Below are positions 54,632 through 62,994 of a DNA stretch of 64,000 nucleotides, piece after piece. Origin of the DNA: Bog-756 sp963812885 (lineage in GTDB: Bacteria > Actinomycetota > Acidimicrobiia > Acidimicrobiales > RAAP-2). A model generated the notes under the pieces. That model was not told the DNA's origin and made no database searches. It saw nothing but the letters and a program-made list of their open reading frames with translations. The number at the start of each line of letters is the position of its first letter. Position 1 is the stretch's first letter. The position numbers and the translations under genes were made by a program. Location: positions 1 through 64,000 of the forward strand of contig CAWEWZ010000008.1 of NCBI GenBank assembly GCA_963812885.1, in the 5' to 3' direction.

Positions 54632-55420
54632 TCGGAAATCCAGCCGTCCAGAGCATGGTTCCTTCGGGCGTGACGATCATGGCGTCATAACCGTCGATGT
54701 CGTCGATCATGGTCAGCCCCACCTCACCCGCTACGGCCACGGCTGTGGCCAGAGCATCTGCCAGGCCGAGATCAGGTCCGGTGACGCTGGCTGAGGCCAC
54801 CTTGGCTTCTGCTGATCCGGTGTGCGGATCGATCAGGTGCAGGCCCCGTTCGTACGGGCCAGACGTGGCCAGAGCGGCGGCCCCATTCACCACGCAGAGA
54901 ACCTCGCGGGTTGCGAAAGGGTTGGCGATACCGAAGCGGAACCGCTGGGACCGACTGAGACCACCGAGCTGGCGATGTCTCCGGCGGCATTGACGATGGC
55001 GCCGGCGACAGCCGGATCCTCCAGATCGGCGAGTGCCCGCTGCGCTGCCCATCCCTTGACGTATCCCGTCGGATCTACGCCGCCAGGAAGGGCCCACGGG
55101 TCGAACCAACCGTCCGAAAGTTCGTGGGCGGTGGCGCACAGGTCGAGCACCTCCTCGACCGGAGGCGGGGCCATCGAGACACTGATCTCTCCACGACGGA
55201 GTCTGCTCATGGGGCTGTCTCCTTTCCATGTGCTAAAGACGTCGTCGGCGTCGCGTAACGTCGTGCAGGCCCGTTCGATGAGTGACCATGCGTGTGAGGC
55301 CGACAGTGACGGCTTCCCGTAGACGTCGATCGTCACCACGGTGCCCATCACATCGAGGTGATGGACGAAAGGGACGGACCCATTGACCGGACGAACGGGT
55401 GCCGGGACTGTGCTGGTCAT
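54618..55420 (-). CDS. ApbE-family FAD:protein FMN transferase (frameshifted)
   Basis: About 265 residues. Motifs: HHLDVMGTVVTIDVYG near the start, DDVFSTWKGDSPMSRLRRGE, GWFDPWALPGGVDPTGYVKG, NAAGDIAS, and after a change near 54958 RFRFGIANPFATREVLCVVN, then ATSGPYERGLHLIDPHTGSA. These are the FAD-binding and Mg sites of ApbE, which attaches FMN covalently to Thr/Ser of partner flavoproteins. The partner is the FMN-binding protein just upstream, overlapping by four bases. Start ATG 55420 (MTSTVPAPVRPVNGSVPF). Confidence 0.85.
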
Positions 55421-55932
55421 CGGAGATTCAACTTGCTCAGGGCCGATTGCAACGACTGCTGGAAACCCGCGCTGGTGTAGCTGGCGCCGGAGACTCCTTG
55501 GATGTTGGCACTCTGGGCCTGCATCGCCTGCTGCTCCAGAATCGGGATCGACTGCTGATCGATAGACCGTGAGCGCGGATTGCCGCCGTCGTCGAGCGAG
55601 GCGATGCCCACCTTTGTGATCGTTCGACCGCTGGCCGTCACCGAGACGGCCAGCACTCCCCAGCTGTAGTTCACTGATTCTCCGATAACCTTCCTGCTGG
55701 TTGCCGGAGCCGCCGTGGTCGGCGGGACCACCGTGCTCGCAGGTGTGGCGACGGGCGTCGTCGTGGTCGGTGTGGGCGGGGTGCCGGCGGCAGTCGAGGT
55801 CGACGGTGCAGTCAGGGTCGTGGATGTGCCCGATAGACCTGACAGGCCAAGACGGGCCGGCGGGGTGTGGAAGCTGAGCAGCCCGACCAGTCCGGCCACG
55901 GTAGCGGCAATCACGATCATCGGACGCTTCAC
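55417..55932 (-). CDS. FMN-binding domain protein, likely flavinylated
   Basis: A 171-residue protein with an N-terminal helix MKRPMIVIAATVAGLVGLLS, a Thr/Pro-rich linker, then an FMN-binding domain. The motif VSGASYTSAGFQQSL near residue 147-161 is the flavinylation site S-G-A-(S/T)-x-T, with Thr153 as expected acceptor. It resembles the NqrC/RnfG/FMN_bind family, which carries FMN outside the membrane. It lies between the ferric-reductase-like gene and apbE, which fits covalent FMN loading. Confidence 0.85.
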   Translation of the reverse strand: MKRPMIVIAATVAGLVGLLSFHTPPARLGLSGLSGTSTTLTAPSTSTAAGTPPTPTTTTPVATPASTVVPPTTAAPATSRKVIGESVNYSWGVLAVSVTASGRTITKVGIASLDDGGNPRSRSIDQQSIPILEQQAMQAQSANIQGVSGASYTSAGFQQSLQSALSKLNLR

Positions 55933-56011
55933 GGGCGAGTCCCTCGATGGTCATGCTGCCCGCTTCGTGCGGTCTCAGCCCCGGTGGGGCGCTGTTGCCG
56001 CGGCCCTCCCA

Positions 56012-57433
56012 TCAGAACGAGAACCGCTCTTCGTGGATGCTGCTGCTGGGCACTCCCAGCGTCGAGACACCCGAGATCACGAGTTCGTTGAAGCCCTCGG
56101 GTCCACAGACGTAGACGTCGCGCCGAGCGATATCAGGGATCAGCCGGAAGAGCGTCGATGCGTCCATCCGGACTTCCGAGCGCTTCCCCAGCACTTCGTG
56201 GTACTGGCGCTTGTGCTTCCGGGTCAGCTCGATGAGCTCCTGGCGGTGCACGATCTCTTCAGGCGTCGTGGCCCGCACCACAAGGACCGCGTCCACATTC
56301 TTTGGGAGGTCCTCCAGCAGTGCCCGGAGAGGAGTGACGCCCGCCCCTGCCCCGATCAGTACCACCCGGTCGCTGCGACGGGCGTGTCGGGTGAGCGCTC
56401 CATAGGGTCCCTCGATGAAGACCCTCGTCCCGGGCTTCAGGTGCGCAAGGGCTCGGCTGTGGTCACCGAGCCCTTTCACCGTGACCCTGATGAAGGGGGC
56501 CCGGGGAAGAGCGGAGAGGGAGTAGGGATGGGAATGCCAGCAGAGTTCCCTGGTCAGGAAGCGCCACTGGAAGAACTGCCCACCCGAGACGGCGAGCCAG
56601 GAGATCCGCCGACCCGAGCAGACCACGGACACCACCCCCGGAGCCTCCTGGGTCACCGAGACGACTCTGAGCCGATGTCGCAGACTTCGGGCGACAGGCA
56701 CGAGGACGCGGTACACGAGCACCATACCGGCGGTGGCGGCCCACACCGTGATCCACACCGCCCGCGTCAGCGGATGACCGATGAACGACACGCCGGTGAC
56801 GATCTGGTGGGCGAAGGCAAGGGCCAGGGCCAGGTACAAATAGAGGTGGATGATCCACCAGGTCTCGTACGTGAGGCGGCGCCGGGCCATCCGGATCGAG
56901 GTCACGCCGCCCATGACAAGCAGGCCGAAGGCCACGGCGGCAGCCAGCATGTCCGGATACGACGTCACGAACTGCCAGAATTGGTTCAAGAAGCCGGATT
57001 TGGCCAGTTGGGCGTAGCCGAGCGTGACCAGGACGACGTGGGCGGCAATGAGCACGAGTGCCCAAGGCGCAATCTGACGGTGCCACTCGATCAGATGGCC
57101 CTGCCCCAAAGACCGCTCCAACCAGGGAAGTCGGGCCACGAGCACCAACATGAGCAACATGAGATAGGCCCCGGTGAAGCCGGCCAGTCGGCCAACGGCG
57201 ATGAGCGCACCACCCGGGGCGTGAAGGGATCCTCCGCTCTCCCCGGTGATCACCAGGGCCAGCGTGATCCCCATCCCCAGTCCGGCGAGGGCCAGAAAGA
57301 GGTCCCCGAACAGTCGCCTGGGTACATGTCCAGGGCGGCGACCACGGGGAGAGGGTGGACCTCCCACCCATGTGAGACGAGAGTCGACGCCTCCTTGTTT
57401 GGTGGTGGCCACGCTGCCAGGGTAAAGAGTCAA
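56012..57433 (-). CDS. ferric-reductase-like transmembrane flavoprotein (ferredoxin reductase family)
   Basis: A 473-residue protein. About six membrane helices with His residues positioned for haem (RQIAPWALVLIAAHVVLVTL and LYLYLALALAFAHQIVTGVS) form a ferric-reductase-like domain. Then FAD-binding (WHSHPYSLSALPRAPFIRVT), NAD-binding (VVLIGAGAGVTPLRALLEDL) and VYVCGPEGFNELVI domains follow. It would move electrons from NAD(P)H to the outside via FAD and haem. A GTG about seven codons in is an alternative start. It heads the minus-strand run with FMN-binding and ApbE genes. Confidence 0.85.
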   Translation of the reverse strand: MTLYPGSVATTKQGGVDSRLTWVGGPPSPRGRRPGHVPRRLFGDLFLALAGLGMGITLALVITGESGGSLHAPGGALIAVGRLAGFTGAYLMLLMLVLVARLPWLERSLGQGHLIEWHRQIAPWALVLIAAHVVLVTLGYAQLAKSGFLNQFWQFVTSYPDMLAAAVAFGLLVMGGVTSIRMARRRLTYETWWIIHLYLYLALALAFAHQIVTGVSFIGHPLTRAVWITVWAATAGMVLVYRVLVPVARSLRHRLRVVSVTQEAPGVVSVVCSGRRISWLAVSGGQFFQWRFLTRELCWHSHPYSLSALPRAPFIRVTVKGLGDHSRALAHLKPGTRVFIEGPYGALTRHARRSDRVVLIGAGAGVTPLRALLEDLPKNVDAVLVVRATTPEEIVHRQELIELTRKHKRQYHEVLGKRSEVRMDASTLFRLIPDIARRDVYVCGPEGFNELVISGVSTLGVPSSSIHEERFSF

Positions 57434-57487
57434 GCTAACGGCAACATGAAGGAAAAGGTCAGAAACGGTAAATGATCGTCATTTGGC
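57434..57487. promoter_or_regulatory. upstream region of the redox gene run
   Basis: AT-rich short stretch (AACATGAAGGAAAAGGTCAGAAACGG...) ahead of the ferric-reductase-like gene; its promoter should lie here, read on the minus strand. No specific box is firm. Confidence 0.35.
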
Positions 57488-57570
57488 TGTTATCGAGGAG
57501 TCTGAGCCGAGGGGACCGGTGAACCGGAATGAGTCCTGACGGAATTGCGCGCTCAGACTCCTCGATAACA
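57488..57570. repeat. 20-bp perfect inverted repeat
   Basis: TGTTATCGAGGAGTCTGAGC (57488-57507) and its exact reverse complement (57551-57570) flank a 43-base spacer. Allowing one bulge, TTTGG/CCAAA extends the stem by five bases. No coding frame crosses it. It could be a recombinase or regulator site, or the two ends left by an excised element. Confidence 0.75.
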
Positions 57571-58077
57571 CCAAAGGATGGAAGTAGAGGGGCTGCCAGG
57601 GCCAATGGAGGTCCTGGTTTGGACCGGCCGGTCGGAGCTCGGATCGAAGGCGCCGTCACCCAACGGAGGGAAACGCCCGACCACGGCGGCCGAGGTCTTC
57701 GTGCTGCTGGAAGCCGAAGGTTGTGACGATCCTGCAGGTGAGGCGCCTGATCCACCCCATTCTCCTACCAACAATGTTCGTCTGAATATTTGCTGGTACT
57801 ACCCATCCTGTTCAGATGGGCTCCCGTTCCGACGGTGCACCCGGTCTCTCGCCACCTGGGATCCCTCAACCTCTTTCGGCGAGGGGCTGAACATGAACCT
57901 GCGCCCAGTTTTGTCGACGCGAACCCGACAGTCTTGTCAGGACCCCCCAATAGTGGTGACCGGCGTGTGCTCGACGATCTTGCCGCCAAGCACCCGAAAA
58001 GGGTGGATGAACTCCCAGCACCCGTCTAGCCCGCTCGAAACCCGCTAAGAGGGGCATGACCGAGCCCCATCCGGTGC
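57571..58077. other. spacer between the inverted repeat and integrase remnant
   Basis: About 500 bases with only weak open frames that I do not trust. GC is mixed. Nothing else recognised. Confidence 0.4.
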
Positions 58078-58561
58078 GTGTCGATGTTCCTCGATGATGC
58101 CCTGCAGACCGGCGACAGCGGTTATCGCGTCGACACGACGCCGGGCGAACATCGTCGGTCCGACGTCGCTCTTCGCGCTCGCGAGCACAACACCGAAGCC
58201 GGGTATCGGCGCCAAGTACGAGCGGGAGAGCCGTCCGCGCCGGCTTCGGATTCGACGCGGGCCAAACGCAGTCCGTCGACGCTCGAGCGGGCCAGCCTCG
58301 AGGGCATCCGGCTGACACGACCTGCGCCACTTCTACGCCAGCGGTCTGATCGCCCAAGGATGCGACGTCGTGACGGTGCAGCGGGCGCTCGGCCATTCGT
58401 CGGCGACTACGACCCTGACCACGTATGCCCACCTTTGGCCGACGGCCGAGGATCGGACCCGAGCTGCCGCCGAGGCGATGGTGCTCGAGGCGACGGGAAT
58501 CGAGAATCTCGCGGACTACACGCGGACTACGGGACAGGCCGGGCACTCCGACCAGGGATGA
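58078..58561 (+). pseudogene. tyrosine recombinase (phage integrase) remnant
   Basis: The last 80 residues are a clear integrase C-terminus: HDLRHFYASGLIAQGCDVVT then VQRALGHSSATTTLTTYAHL with the R...H...Tyr set (TYAHLW has the nucleophile). The preceding 240 bases carry only shifted fragments, and the N-terminal arm- and core-binding domains are not found, so the gene is truncated or decayed. The stop (58559-58561) is 10 bases before the ychF stop, the position of an integrase next to its own att site. Confidence 0.72.
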
Positions 58562-58570
58562 TGTCCGCCA

Positions 58571-58589
58571 CTACACGTTGAAGCGGAAC
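58571..58589. other. att-like repeat D at the 3' end of ychF
   Basis: CTACACGTTGAAGCGGAAC begins with the ychF stop codon (minus TAG) and continues into its last codons (FRFNV). It is identical to 38896-38914. Integration here would restore the ychF 3' end. Confidence 0.75.
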
Positions 58590-59656
58590 TCCACCACGTC
58601 CCCGTCGCGCATCACGTAGTCCTTGCCCTCGACCCGAGCCTTGCCGGCGGCCCTCACGGCAGCGATCGAACCCGCGGCGATCAGGTCCTCATAGCTGACG
58701 ATCTCCGCCTTGATGAAGCCGCGCTCGAAGTCGGTGTGAATGGTCCCCGCCGCCTGAGGCGCGGTGTCGCCGATGTGGATCGTCCACGCCCGGGATTCCT
58801 TCGGGCCGGCGGTGAGGAATGTCTGCAGACCCAAGGTCCGGAAACCCACATGGACCAGCTGGACCAGCCCGGACTCGTCCTGGCCGTAGCCGGCCAACAG
58901 CTCGGAGGCGTCGTCGGGATCGAGGGTGGCCACCTCGGCCTCGATCTGGGCGCACACCACCACCGCTTCCGCCGGCGCCACCAGCGCGGCCAGTTCGGAC
59001 CGCAGGGCCTCGTCACCCAGCGCGTCCTCGTCGACGTTGAACACATAGATGAAGGGCTTGGCGCTCAACAGGTGGAAATCGGCGAGCAGATCAAGGTCGA
59101 CCTCTCCCGAGGACGCTGCGGCGGCGATGGTCCGGCCGCTGTTGAGGATCGACTGGGCCTGCTCGGCGGCACGGAGCACCGGCACGAGGTCGGGTTGTTT
59201 GCGCGATTCCTTGGCCAGTTTGACCATCCTGCTCTCGACGGTCTGGAGATCGGCCAGGATCAGTTCGGTGTTGATCGTCTCGATGTCGTCACCGGGTGAG
59301 ATCTTGCCGTCCACATGGATGACGTCGGGATCGGTGAACACCCGGACCACCTGGCAGATGGCATCACTCTCGCGGATGGCGGCCAGGAACTTGTTGCCCA
59401 GGCCCTCCCCCACTGACGCACCCTTGACGATCCCGGCGATGTCCACGAAGGTGACCATGGCCGGCACGACTTCCTTGCTCTCGAACAACTCGGCGAGACG
59501 CTCGAGCCGATCGTCGGGCACGGCCACCACACCGACGTTGGGGTCAATGGTGGCGAACGGGTAGTTGGCCGCCAGGACCTCGTTACGGGTCAGGGCATTG
59601 AAGAGCGTCGACTTCCCCACATTGGGGAGACCGACGATGCCGATGGACAGTCCCAC
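58571..59656 (-). CDS. ychF: redox-regulated GTPase/ATPase YchF
   Basis: A 361-residue Obg-like P-loop protein: G1 SIGIVGLPNVGKSTLFNALT, G3 TFVDIAGIVKGASVGEGLGN, and the altered G4 FIYVFNVDEDALG (NVDE instead of NKxD), which gives ATP preference. A coiled-coil segment lies near residues 125-165 and the TGS domain ends WTIHIGDTAPQAAGTIHTDF and YVMRDGDVVEFRFNV. Start at GTG 59656, ahead of which no signal is seen. A ribosome-linked housekeeping gene; its 3' end appears to serve as an integration site for the island. Confidence 0.94.
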   Translation of the reverse strand: MGLSIGIVGLPNVGKSTLFNALTRNEVLAANYPFATIDPNVGVVAVPDDRLERLAELFESKEVVPAMVTFVDIAGIVKGASVGEGLGNKFLAAIRESDAICQVVRVFTDPDVIHVDGKISPGDDIETINTELILADLQTVESRMVKLAKESRKQPDLVPVLRAAEQAQSILNSGRTIAAAASSGEVDLDLLADFHLLSAKPFIYVFNVDEDALGDEALRSELAALVAPAEAVVVCAQIEAEVATLDPDDASELLAGYGQDESGLVQLVHVGFRTLGLQTFLTAGPKESRAWTIHIGDTAPQAAGTIHTDFERGFIKAEIVSYEDLIAAGSIAAVRAAGKARVEGKDYVMRDGDVVEFRFNV

Positions 59657-59838
59657 GTGTGCTTCCTCCGATGGCGGTGCGGCCCGCGCCACGGCGGACC
59701 AACGCCAGAGCGTAGGTGATCAGGTGCGGAGGCCGTACGAGGGGCGAGGGCCTTCCGGTGACCCGGCTCAACGCCGACTCGTCCCGCCGCCGGCCGGCCC
59801 GGTCGACCCGGTCCCCCACCGCCGACCCGGCCAGTTCC

Positions 59839-60579
59839 TCAGCCGGCCGACTTGATCAGGTACTCGCTCATCGTCGAGCTGCGCAGCCGGCCCAGGTCGA
59901 GACAGGCGTCGACACTGGCGATCATCCGGGCCACGTTGGCGTCGAGCTCCTCGGGGGTGGTGGCATTGAAGAACAGCATCGGATCGGCGACGTGCCCGGT
60001 CGACGGCCAGGCCTCTTCGACGATGCCGTCCACCTCGGGGGCGCCATCGGACAGCGGGCGCACCACCTCGTTGCGCACGTACCGGGTCCGGGGCTGGAGC
60101 TCGGCCGACACCGGCGACTGGGTCCCGTGCCAGCGGGTGATCCACTCGCGGTACTCGAGGCCCTCGGGCCGGTGGATGAGGGCCACGGTCAGGACGCCCG
60201 GCGACCGCTCGCCGTCCGGCCAGTCACGAGGCGGACCGTGCGGAGTGGTTCCGTAATCGTCATAGAGGGACTCGACGACCAGGTAGGCCGCGGTCCGGAT
60301 CCCCGATCGGCCCAGCTCGCGCAGGGCCGCCTCGACCTCGTCCCGTCGTTCGTAGCTGTCCAGCCACACCGACACCTCGGCCACGTGGGGCGCCTCACCT
60401 TCGGGCGCCGGGGCCGGTGACGGAGCCGGGGCCGCGTCGCTGTCGTGGACGTTGATGCTCAGGCCGCGCACCCCGGCGGACAGCAGGCGCGGCGCGGTCT
60501 CGCCGAGGAGCCGGTCCCGCAGCGCATCGCCCGAGCCGGAGGCGGCATCGGCCCACAGCAGGTAGATCACCTTCTCCAT
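59839..60579 (-). CDS. EthD-domain protein
   Basis: A 246-residue protein with an N-terminal half (MEKVIYLLWADAASGSGDAL, then VWLDSYERRDEVEAALREL) and a C-terminal half (HRPEGLEYREWITRWHGTQS, ELQPRTRYVRNEVVRPLSDG), both in the ferredoxin-like EthD fold. EthD proteins bind small molecules or support P450 ether degradation. It is 16 bases after the carboxymuconolactone-type gene, so both may be one unit. Confidence 0.75.
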   Translation of the reverse strand: MEKVIYLLWADAASGSGDALRDRLLGETAPRLLSAGVRGLSINVHDSDAAPAPSPAPAPEGEAPHVAEVSVWLDSYERRDEVEAALRELGRSGIRTAAYLVVESLYDDYGTTPHGPPRDWPDGERSPGVLTVALIHRPEGLEYREWITRWHGTQSPVSAELQPRTRYVRNEVVRPLSDGAPEVDGIVEEAWPSTGHVADPMLFFNATTPEELDANVARMIASVDACLDLGRLRSSTMSEYLIKSAG

Positions 60580-60594
60580 GGATCGCGTCCCGGT

Positions 60595-61108
60595 TCAGTC
60601 GGAGGTCGGGCACCGGGACCCGACAGGCCCCGTCGATGTCGAAGACCTGGTTGAACCGGCCGAGCGCCAGCCACGAGCCGACGCACAGGGCCAGGTCGAC
60701 CAACTCGTCGTCGGTGAAATGCCGATGGAGGCGGGCCCAGAAGTCCTCGTCCATGCCCAGATGGTCGGTGGCGTACCGCTCGGCGAACTCGGCGCTCAGC
60801 CGCTCCCGGTCGGTGAGCCCCTCCAGGTTGCGGCGCGTCCCGACCTCTTCGTAGAAGGACTCGGGGATCTCGTCGGGATCGGCGGACCTGCTCGGGACAT
60901 CGCGAGCCGTCCGCCATTCGGTGCAGATGGCGCACTGGTTGATCCGGGCCATGGTGATCCGGGCGGCCTCGAACTCACGGAGGGACAGCGAGGACTTCTC
61001 GTACACTGCATGGCTGTAGGCGCCGGCCGCAGAGGTCAGCGGTGGTGCCAGCTCCGTCCACACGTAGATCAGCGGATCCTTCTCGACGGGCACGGTGACG
61101 CGTGGCAT
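60595..61108 (-). CDS. carboxymuconolactone decarboxylase-like (AhpD fold) protein
   Basis: About 170 residues, all-helical: the redox motif NQCAICTEWRTARDVP (C-x2-C), then YATDHLGMDEDFWARLHRHF and LALCVGSWLALGRFNQVFDI. The fold fits AhpD-type peroxidase partners or decarboxylases. The frame is open past the end; a one-base change near 60606 gives GACRVPVPTSD and stop TGA 60595-60597. ATG 61108 (MPRVTVPVEKDPLIYVW) starts it. It precedes the EthD gene on the same strand. Confidence 0.76.
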
Positions 61109-61194
61109 CGGTTCCTACTCCCCCTCGGTCGTCGACCGCCAAGGGGTGCCGAGGCGGTCGGAAGCGGTCACAGTTTCGGTTACGGGCACGAGCG

Positions 61195-61249
61195 TCACGG
61201 TCAGGGTGCGGTCACGGTCGGGCAGCGCTCACGGTCAGGGTGCGGTCAC
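61195..61249. repeat. two 21-bp direct repeats
   Basis: The sequence TCACGGTCAGGGTGCGGTCA plus one C occurs at 61195-61215 and 61229-61249, 34 bases apart. It lies upstream of the carboxymuconolactone-like gene and downstream of the small gene, in a region with related GGTCACGGTC units. Could bind a regulator or be a slippage product. Confidence 0.65.
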
Positions 61250-61263
61250 CCTGCGGCCGACGT

Positions 61264-61605
61264 TCACGAAGCGGTGGCGGAGACGGGCAGCCGGCGCACG
61301 ATCCGCCCGGCAAGTCCGGTGATGAACGGGAACCACTGGCGCTCCCCCATCAGCCACAGCCACAGCTCGCGCCGGTCGGCGATGATGGCGTCGACGAACT
61401 CCTCACGGCCCATCCCCGAGGGCTCGAGGGCGGGCCGCCACCAACCCCACAGCCAGAGCCCGATGCAGATCTCGTCGCTGAAACCGTCCCGCCAGTTCTG
61501 CCCGGCGAGGAGCGCATCACGCAGACCGGTCCTGATGTCCACCGGCTCTTCCGGCAACTCCAGCCTCGGAGCCCCCTCTACTTCGAACACCGTCATGGAC
61601 GCCAC
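61264..61605 (-). CDS. small protein of unknown function (113 aa)
   Basis: A 113-residue protein, MASMTVFEVEGAPRLELPEE at ATG 61605 (61596 is an alternative), with a Trp-rich middle (CIGLWLWGWWRPALEPSG) and DAIIADRRELWLWLMGERQW. No membrane segment is certain. I do not recognise it. It lies between the FrhB gene, ending toward it at 61716, and the repeats. Confidence 0.6.
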   Translation of the reverse strand: MASMTVFEVEGAPRLELPEEPVDIRTGLRDALLAGQNWRDGFSDEICIGLWLWGWWRPALEPSGMGREEFVDAIIADRRELWLWLMGERQWFPFITGLAGRIVRRLPVSATAS

Positions 61606-61715
61606 CCTACCCAGATCCTCGCACTCTCGTCAGAATTGTTGAGGCCGGTACAAACTCCCTGGTCAGCGTGGTGAGAATCCCGCCTCTGATCGGCGGGGGT
61701 ACCCGACGGCCAGGC

Positions 61716-62994
61716 TCAGCGGTCCTTCACGACCGGGGCCCGGTCGGTGTCCTCGTAGGCGTTGACATGCTCGTTCGAAGTCGATGAACAGCGGGGCGTC
61801 GGGATCGAACGTGCGGCGCAGGCTGTCGACGGCCACCCGCTTGTCGAACGAGTCCAACTTGACCAGCGCCCCGGGATTGTCGAGCTCGCGGAGATCGAGC
61901 CGGCCCCGGGCGTTGTCGACGGCCCGTCGCCCCCGCTCGCTGCGCACCAGCAGGCTGCTCCACCCGTCCATGGCCCCGACGCTCCCCACCGACAGGTCGG
62001 CACTCCGACCCAGGAAGTCGGCGCACTCGTCGCATCCCTTGAGGGCGGCACCGTGGAAGTTCTTGATGGGCTCGTCCACGGCCACCTCCCCGTCCCGGTA
62101 CTCCACGATCATCCGGCCCCGGATGACGTCGACCTTGCTGACCCGCTCGATGTCGATGGCGCGGTCTTCACGGAGGAGCTGGAGCATGAGGCCCTGGTAG
62201 TCGAAGCTCTTGGTGCAGAGCAGGGCGATGGTGAGGACCACCGAATCGATCCGATGGGCCCCGGTCGGCCACCGCCTCGACTGCATGGCCCGGATCCCCT
62301 GGATCTCACAGGGCGTGCCCACCACGGCGATGCGGGGCTTGGCCGGAAGGTCGTACTTGGACAAATCCAGCTCGGCCAGGGCCATGGTCTGGTTGTAGTA
62401 GCTCCCGGCGGCGTCGATGATCTCCTTGGCCGTGGTGGCCAGGTGGGCCACCCCCTTCCACGGTTCCTCGGGGTCGTCGCTCGGCCGGGTGACCAGTGCG
62501 CCGTCGATGTCCCCACCGGCCAGAGCGGCGATCAGCAGCGCGGTGACCACCCCGCCGTCCTGGACCTCGTCGGAGCGCGCCCCGGCCCGGGCCGAGTAGG
62601 CGTCGAGCACCGCGCCCAGCCCGTCCCCGGGAGGGCCGCCGGTGATCTTCCAGTAGTTGTCGGCGGCGTCCGCCCGCACCACGGCGCCGACGGGGAACTG
62701 CTCCTCGGCGGTGTCGCCGGTGATGGTCGACGGCGGCCACAGGGCCTCGTAGCGCAAGCCGCCCCGGGGGCAGAAGTCCCAGCACAGCGAGCAGCCGGTG
62801 CACATCTTGACCAACTCGGGCAGGTCGGTGTCCTCGTCGATGCCGATCGAGTTGGACGGGCAGGCGGCCACGCAGGTCCCGCACTGGATGCAGCGGTCGG
62901 CGTCGATGACGCCGGCCTGCAGCTCCCAGAACCACGTCTTGCCGGGCGGCTCGGCGATCCCGTTCATCTCCTCGCGGATCCGGTAGGCCTTCAT
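61716..62994 (-). CDS. F420H2-type (FrhB/FqoF-like) dehydrogenase subunit with 2x[4Fe-4S] ferredoxin domain
   Basis: About 425 residues. An N-terminal ferredoxin domain has CIQCGTCVAACPSNSIGID and CTGCSLCWDFCP. The FrhB part has DEVQDGGVVTALLIAALAGG, SYYNQTMALAELDLSKYDLP, the VVGTPCEIQGIRAMQSR motif and KGCDECADFLGRSADLSVGS, with the iron-sulfur and flavin sites typical of F420-dependent FrhB proteins. The frame changes near 61780 so that it ends HVNAYEDTDRAPVVKDR at 61716. Start ATG 62994 overlaps the reductase stop by four bases. It would supply electrons from F420H2. Confidence 0.83.

Noticed and set aside
57578..58048. 156-residue plus-strand frame next to the inverted repeat
   Set aside because: No recognisable domain or start signal, and composition is that of a random frame.
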